From: Lachnospiraceae bacterium
Lineage (GTDB): Bacteria > Bacillota > Clostridia > Lachnospirales > Lachnospiraceae
Length of the DNA: 32,517 nt
NCBI GenBank assembly: GCA_020859905.1
Contig: JAJBVI010000093.1
Location: 1 to 32,517, forward strand
Direction: 5' to 3'
In this document: positions 28,474 through 32,517 of the stretch, piece by piece
How positions within the stretch are numbered: the first letter of the stretch is position 1
Layout of the letters: each line of letters starts with the position of its first letter
Position numbers and translations under genes: made by a program
The notes under the pieces: generated by a model
Databases searched by the model: none
Told to the model about the DNA's origin: nothing
The model's input: only the letters and a program-made list of their open reading frames with translations

Positions 28474-30738
28474 ATGAATTTGTGTGGGAGGAATACATTG
28501 GCAAATTATGATACTTTAAACGAACAGCAGAGGGAGGCGGTTTTTCAGACGGAAGGACCGGTTCTGATCCTGGCGGGAGCCGGATCCGGGAAAACCCGTG
28601 TACTGACGCACCGCGCTGCTTATCTGATCGAGGAGAAGGGGGTGAATCCCTGGCATATTCTGGCGATCACATTCACAAATAAGGCGGCGGGGGAGATGCG
28701 GGAGCGCATTGATGATCTGGTCGGGTTCGGGTCGGAGAGCATCTGGGTCAGCACGTTTCACTCCGCCTGTGTCCGTATCCTGCGCCGCTACATCGACCGG
28801 CTGGGCTATGACAATAATTTTACCATCTACGATGCGGACGATCAGAAAACCGTGATGAAGGAGATCTGCAAGCGTCTGCGGATCGACACAAAGATGTATA
28901 AGGAAAGAACCTTTCTCCATGTAATATCTGCCGCCAAGGACAATCTCGTTTCACCGGAGGAGTATACACAGCAGGCCGGTTCGGATGTCAAACTGAAGAA
29001 GCAGGCGCAGGTGTACCGGGAGTACCAGCAGACGCTGAAGAAAAATAACGCGCTCGACTTTGACGATCTCATTGTCAAATGTGTGGAACTCCTGCAGAAC
29101 GACAACCAGGTGCTGGATTACTATCAGGAGCGGTTCCGTTACATCATGGTGGACGAATATCAGGATACGAACACCGCCCAGTTTCATCTGATCCGCCTGC
29201 TGGCGGGCAAGTATCAGAACCTCTGTGTGGTGGGCGACGACGACCAGTCCATCTACAAATTCCGCGGGGCGAATATCCACAACATTCTGCATTTTGAGCA
29301 GTATTTTCCGGATGCCGTTGTCATCAGGCTGGAGGAAAACTACCGTTCCACACAGAATATCCTGGATGCCGCGAACGCGGTGATTCGTAACAACCTTGGC
29401 CGGAAGGACAAGTCACTGTGGACACAGAAGGGAGCCGGGGATAAGATCGTGCTCCGGCAGGTCGACACCGCATATGAGGAGGCGGAGGTCATCGCTTCTG
29501 GCATACAGTCCTTTGTGAGGAAAGGGATTTATACATACGGCGACTGTGCGGTTCTGTACCGGACCAATGCCCAGTCCCGGCTCCTGGAGGAACGTTTCAT
29601 TCATGAAAATATTCCGTACCGGATTTTCGGCGGTGTGAATTTCTACGCCCGCAGAGAGATCAAGGATCTGCTGGCTTACCTGAAAACCATCGAGAACGCC
29701 GGCGACGATCTGTCGGTGCGCAGGATCATCAATGTGCCGAAACGGGGGATCGGAACGACGACGATCAGCCGCGTGCAGGAGTACGCGGACGAAAACGGCC
29801 TGAGCTTCTATGAAGCACTGAAGCGGGTGGATGAGATCCCGGCCGTCAAAAGGGCGGCGGCATCCAAAGTGCAGCCGTTTGTCACATTCATCCAGACCAT
29901 GCGGAGCAAGCTACCCTATATCAGTATTGAAATGCTGATGCAGGAGATCCTGGATACGACCGGCTATCTCGATGATCTGAAAGCGGAAGACACAGAGGAA
30001 TCCCGTGCCAGAATTGAAAACATTGACGAACTGATCAGTAAGATTGCCTCTTACGAAGAGTCGGAGGAAATGCCGACGCTGGGAGGGTTTCTGGAGGAGG
30101 TGGCGCTCGTCGCTGATATTGACAGCCTGGAGGAGGGCAGTGATTACGTGGCTCTCATGACGCTGCACAGCGCGAAAGGGCTGGAGTTTCCGAATGTTTA
30201 CATGTCCGGTATGGAGGACGGATTGTTCCCCGGCTATATGACGATCATGGCCGAAGATCCGGCTGAGATGGAAGAGGAGCGCCGTCTCTGCTATGTGGGA
30301 ATTACCCGCGCAAAGGAGCATCTGACGCTGACCGGCGCAAAACAGCGTATGATTCGCGGCGAAACGCAGTATAATAAAATATCCCGTTTTGTGAAAGAGA
30401 TTCCGCGGAACCTGCTGAGCGGATATATCCCAAGCCGGCAGGAGTGCGCGGCGCAGATACCGCACGGGAAAGCGGATGCCGATTACGTCTCATCGTCCCC
30501 GGGGGCCGCCACGAATTTCAGAAAGCCGTATGCTTCGGCGGCCAGGCAGTTTGGGAACGCCGGCAGGCTGACTTCCCTGGATTATAAGGAGGGAGACCGT
30601 GTCCGCCATACGAAATTCGGCGACGGAACCATGACCGCAATTGTTTCCGGCGGAAGGGATTTTGAAGTGACTGTGGACTTTGACAAATCCGGCCGGAAAA
30701 AAATGTTCGCATCGTTTGCAAAATTGATCAGACTGTGA
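28474..30738 (+). CDS. pcrA: UvrD/PcrA-type ATP-dependent DNA helicase
   Basis: LNEQQREAV, LAGAGSGKTRVLTHR, VDEYQDTNTAQ, VVGDDDQSIYKFRGA, MTLHSAKGLEFPNV motifs. TTG at 28498 preceded by gggagg is a plausible true start. Confidence 0.95.
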   Translation: MNLCGRNTLANYDTLNEQQREAVFQTEGPVLILAGAGSGKTRVLTHRAAYLIEEKGVNPWHILAITFTNKAAGEMRERIDDLVGFGSESIWVSTFHSACVRILRRYIDRLGYDNNFTIYDADDQKTVMKEICKRLRIDTKMYKERTFLHVISAAKDNLVSPEEYTQQAGSDVKLKKQAQVYREYQQTLKKNNALDFDDLIVKCVELLQNDNQVLDYYQERFRYIMVDEYQDTNTAQFHLIRLLAGKYQNLCVVGDDDQSIYKFRGANIHNILHFEQYFPDAVVIRLEENYRSTQNILDAANAVIRNNLGRKDKSLWTQKGAGDKIVLRQVDTAYEEAEVIASGIQSFVRKGIYTYGDCAVLYRTNAQSRLLEERFIHENIPYRIFGGVNFYARREIKDLLAYLKTIENAGDDLSVRRIINVPKRGIGTTTISRVQEYADENGLSFYEALKRVDEIPAVKRAAASKVQPFVTFIQTMRSKLPYISIEMLMQEILDTTGYLDDLKAEDTEESRARIENIDELISKIASYEESEEMPTLGGFLEEVALVADIDSLEEGSDYVALMTLHSAKGLEFPNVYMSGMEDGLFPGYMTIMAEDPAEMEEERRLCYVGITRAKEHLTLTGAKQRMIRGETQYNKISRFVKEIPRNLLSGYIPSRQECAAQIPHGKADADYVSSSPGAATNFRKPYASAARQFGNAGRLTSLDYKEGDRVRHTKFGDGTMTAIVSGGRDFEVTVDFDKSGRKKMFASFAKLIRL

Positions 30739-30823
30739 TAAACTGGATACAGAGGTTTGGAATTTTTCCAGAACAATTGATACAGTTTCAGAAGTACATT
30801 GTATTTTGAAAGGAGAATATTCT

Positions 30824-31075
30824 ATGAGTAAAGTGGAAGAAATGCTCAGCACAGCAAAATTATCGGAGATCATATCCAAAAACGACAGGGATAAAAAACA
30901 CAACAAGCTTTTGTGCATACTCACCATTGTTGGTATCGTAGTCGCGATTGTGGTTGTGATAACCCTCCTTTACAGATTCTTCGCTCCGGATTATATGGAT
31001 GATTTTGAGGACGAGTTCGAGGATGAGTTCGAGGATGATTTTTTTGATGACGACGAGGACGAATACGACGAATAA
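30824..31075 (+). CDS. Small membrane protein with highly acidic C-terminal tail
   Basis: Central TM segment and Asp/Glu/Phe repeat tail (DDFEDEFEDEFEDDFFDDDEDEYDE); ATG 30824 preceded by a gaaaggag-type RBS region. Confidence 0.7.
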   Translation: MSKVEEMLSTAKLSEIISKNDRDKKHNKLLCILTIVGIVVAIVVVITLLYRFFAPDYMDDFEDEFEDEFEDDFFDDDEDEYDE

Positions 31076-31150
31076 GATGATACAGGAGACAAAAGGTCAG
31101 AAATCGGATGCTTACATCCGTAGTATCATACCCTTTTGCCGCCCGAATGA
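31076..31150 (+). repeat. Rep-C short copy, downstream of pcrA
   Basis: gatgatacaggagacaaaaggtcagaaatcggatgcttacatccgtagtatcatacccttttgccgcccgaatga. Confidence 0.8.
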
Positions 31151-31244
31151 TAAGAATGTATAAGTGCGGGACGGATGCCGGCGTTTGATGCAGTCCGGAA
31201 TGCACAGGGAGAGTGCCGGAGTTCGTGTAATGACAGGATAGACA

Positions 31245-31290
31245 GACAGCCTTTCGCAAGTTTGTTTGCGGCGGGCTGTTTTCTTTTTTT
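31245..31290 (+). terminator. Intrinsic terminator upstream of rlmD
   Basis: ACAGCC-ttt-CGCAA...TTGCG-gc-GGGCTGT followed by TTTCTTTTTTT. Confidence 0.7.
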
Positions 31291-31291
31291 A

Positions 31292-31364
31292 TGCACAGGG
31301 GCGCGTAAGGAAATTAGCAGATTACGCTGCACGCGCCCCGCGCTGCGAGCAGGAGGAGACCGAT
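31292..31364 (+). repeat. Rep-B copy 4 (3' arm missing)
   Basis: gcacaggggcgcgtaaggaaattagcagattacgctgcacgcgccccgcgctgcgagcaggagg, then directly into the rlmD start. Confidence 0.83.
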
Positions 31365-32517
31365 GTGAAAAAAGGGCAGATTTATGACGGTGTGGCCGAA
31401 AAAGTAAAATTTCCGAACCGGGGGATTGTGACGAGCTGTTGTTTTGCGGCGGAGAACCGGGAAGATCTGGAAAATATCGAAGGCGGTGCCGTAAAATACG
31501 AAAGCGCGGGAGACAGACCAGAAAAACCAAAACAGCGAACCGGCGCGTCCGGCGGAGTGGCACAGACCGCGGAGGAAACCGACCCGGTGACTGTAAAAAA
31601 TGTGATTCCCGGTCAGAGAGTCCGTTTTGCTGTCCGGAAAAAACGAGGCGGAAAGACAGAGGGTCAGCTGCTGGAGGTTCTGGAGAAATCTCCGCTGGAG
31701 AAAGACGTTCCCGATTGCCCGCATTTCGGTGTCTGCGGCGGATGCAATTACCAGACTCTTCCCTATGCGGAACAGTTAAACATCAAAGCGGGGCAGGTGC
31801 TGGAGCTGATGCAGGAGACTGTGCCGGATGCTGCGGATGTTTTTGAAGGAATCAAAGCGAGTCCGGCGCAGTTCGGTTACCGCAATAAGATGGAGTTTAC
31901 CTTCGGTGATGCGGAGAAGGATGGTCCGCTGACGCTCGGTATGCACAAGAGAGACGGATTTTATGATATCGTGACCGTGGATCGGTGCCGGATTGTGGAT
32001 GAAGACTACCGCAGGATCCTCACTTCGACAGAAGCATATTTCCGTGAAATGAGCACACCGTTCTACCATCGGATGCGCCATGAGGGATATCTGCGCCATC
32101 TTCTGATCCGGAAAGCTGCGAAAACGGGGGAGATACTGATCGTTCTGATCACAACGACACAGGCCTGTTTTTCTCAGATAAATGGAAATGAAAGTACGGA
32201 TGAGGATGGAAAAAGGAATTTTCAGAGGAACATTTCTGACAATTGCCGGACGGAAAAGGATTTGCTGGACGGGTGGCGACAGCGGCTGTTTTCTCTTGAA
32301 TTGCACGGGAAGATTGCGGGAATCCTGCATACAAGAAATGACAGCCCGGCGGATGCCGTCAAAAATGAGGGCACACAGGTGCTGTACGGACAGGATTATT
32401 TTTATGAGGAGATTCTGGGCCTGAAATTTCGCATCCACCCGTTTGGGTTTTACAGCACAACCCCGTTGGTTAGGAACTGCCTGACCACCAGGAAAATAAT
32501 CACATACTCCGAGCCAA
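31365..32517 (+). CDS. rlmD: 23S rRNA (uracil-5-)-methyltransferase RlmD/RumA-like, partial (runs off window)
   Basis: Open frame from GTG 31365 (RBS aggagg) to window end; CPHFGVCGGCNYQTLPYAEQL cysteine cluster, YRNKMEFTFGD, LHGKIAGILHTRNDSPAD. Not in the ORF track, which shows only an out-of-frame ORF here. Confidence 0.85.
   Translation, partial: MKKGQIYDGVAEKVKFPNRGIVTSCCFAAENREDLENIEGGAVKYESAGDRPEKPKQRTGASGGVAQTAEETDPVTVKNVIPGQRVRFAVRKKRGGKTEGQLLEVLEKSPLEKDVPDCPHFGVCGGCNYQTLPYAEQLNIKAGQVLELMQETVPDAADVFEGIKASPAQFGYRNKMEFTFGDAEKDGPLTLGMHKRDGFYDIVTVDRCRIVDEDYRRILTSTEAYFREMSTPFYHRMRHEGYLRHLLIRKAAKTGEILIVLITTTQACFSQINGNESTDEDGKRNFQRNISDNCRTEKDLLDGWRQRLFSLELHGKIAGILHTRNDSPADAVKNEGTQVLYGQDYFYEEILGLKFRIHPFGFYSTTPLVRNCLTTRKIITYSEP

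Noticed and set aside
31076-31150. Rep-C short copy as a regulatory pseudoknot (GATGATAC...GTATCAT crossing GACAAAAGG...CCCTTTTGCC)
   Set aside because: The crossing complementarity is visible, but as the copies also match as a dispersed repeat and no covariation can be assessed from two copies, a functional pseudoknot is not supported.
4481-31364. Rep-B as a CRISPR array or integron attC array
   Set aside because: Copies are dispersed over 27 kb rather than regularly spaced, there are no spacers or cas/integrase genes, and no attC-type end motifs were recognised.
31439-31846. 135-aa + strand ORF reported in the track
   Set aside because: Out of frame with the open rlmD reading frame, which contains the CxxFGxCGGC cysteine cluster; Arg/Gly-rich frame-shift product.

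Overview
The window is a 32.5 kb stretch of a Clostridia (probably Lachnospiraceae-type) chromosome, almost entirely housekeeping and sporulation genes on the + strand: uvrC, hprK, M18 aminopeptidase, murB, whiA, diacylglycerol-kinase-like, glnN (type III glutamine synthetase), FlK-like thioesterase, ispE, GntR/FCD regulator, gerA-gerB-gerC-like germinant receptor genes, spoIIR, murI, a minus-strand small membrane protein, a trigger-factor-like FKBP lipoprotein, recJ, DUF1002 protein, hslO, nadE, a DUF5674-like plus small helical protein pair, NUDIX, pcrA, a small acidic membrane protein, and rlmD/rumA running off the window end. No rRNA, tRNA, CRISPR array, phage or transposase gene was recognised. 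The unusual content is between genes: (i) Rep-B, four ~75-90 nt structured repeats with compensatory stem changes, each starting a few nt downstream of an intrinsic-terminator-like hairpin; (ii) Rep-A, six ~45-55 nt hairpin repeats, two of which carry the apparent start region of a gene; (iii) Rep-C, inverted copies flanking pcrA, one differing by ~150 bp bounded by a 5-bp direct repeat; (iv) a 74-nt near-perfect inverted repeat before whiA with a related sequence where rlmD leaves the window; (v) recurrent degenerate tandem duplications at gene 3' ends and in-frame inside whiA and nadE. All comparisons are by eye; no database search was run.
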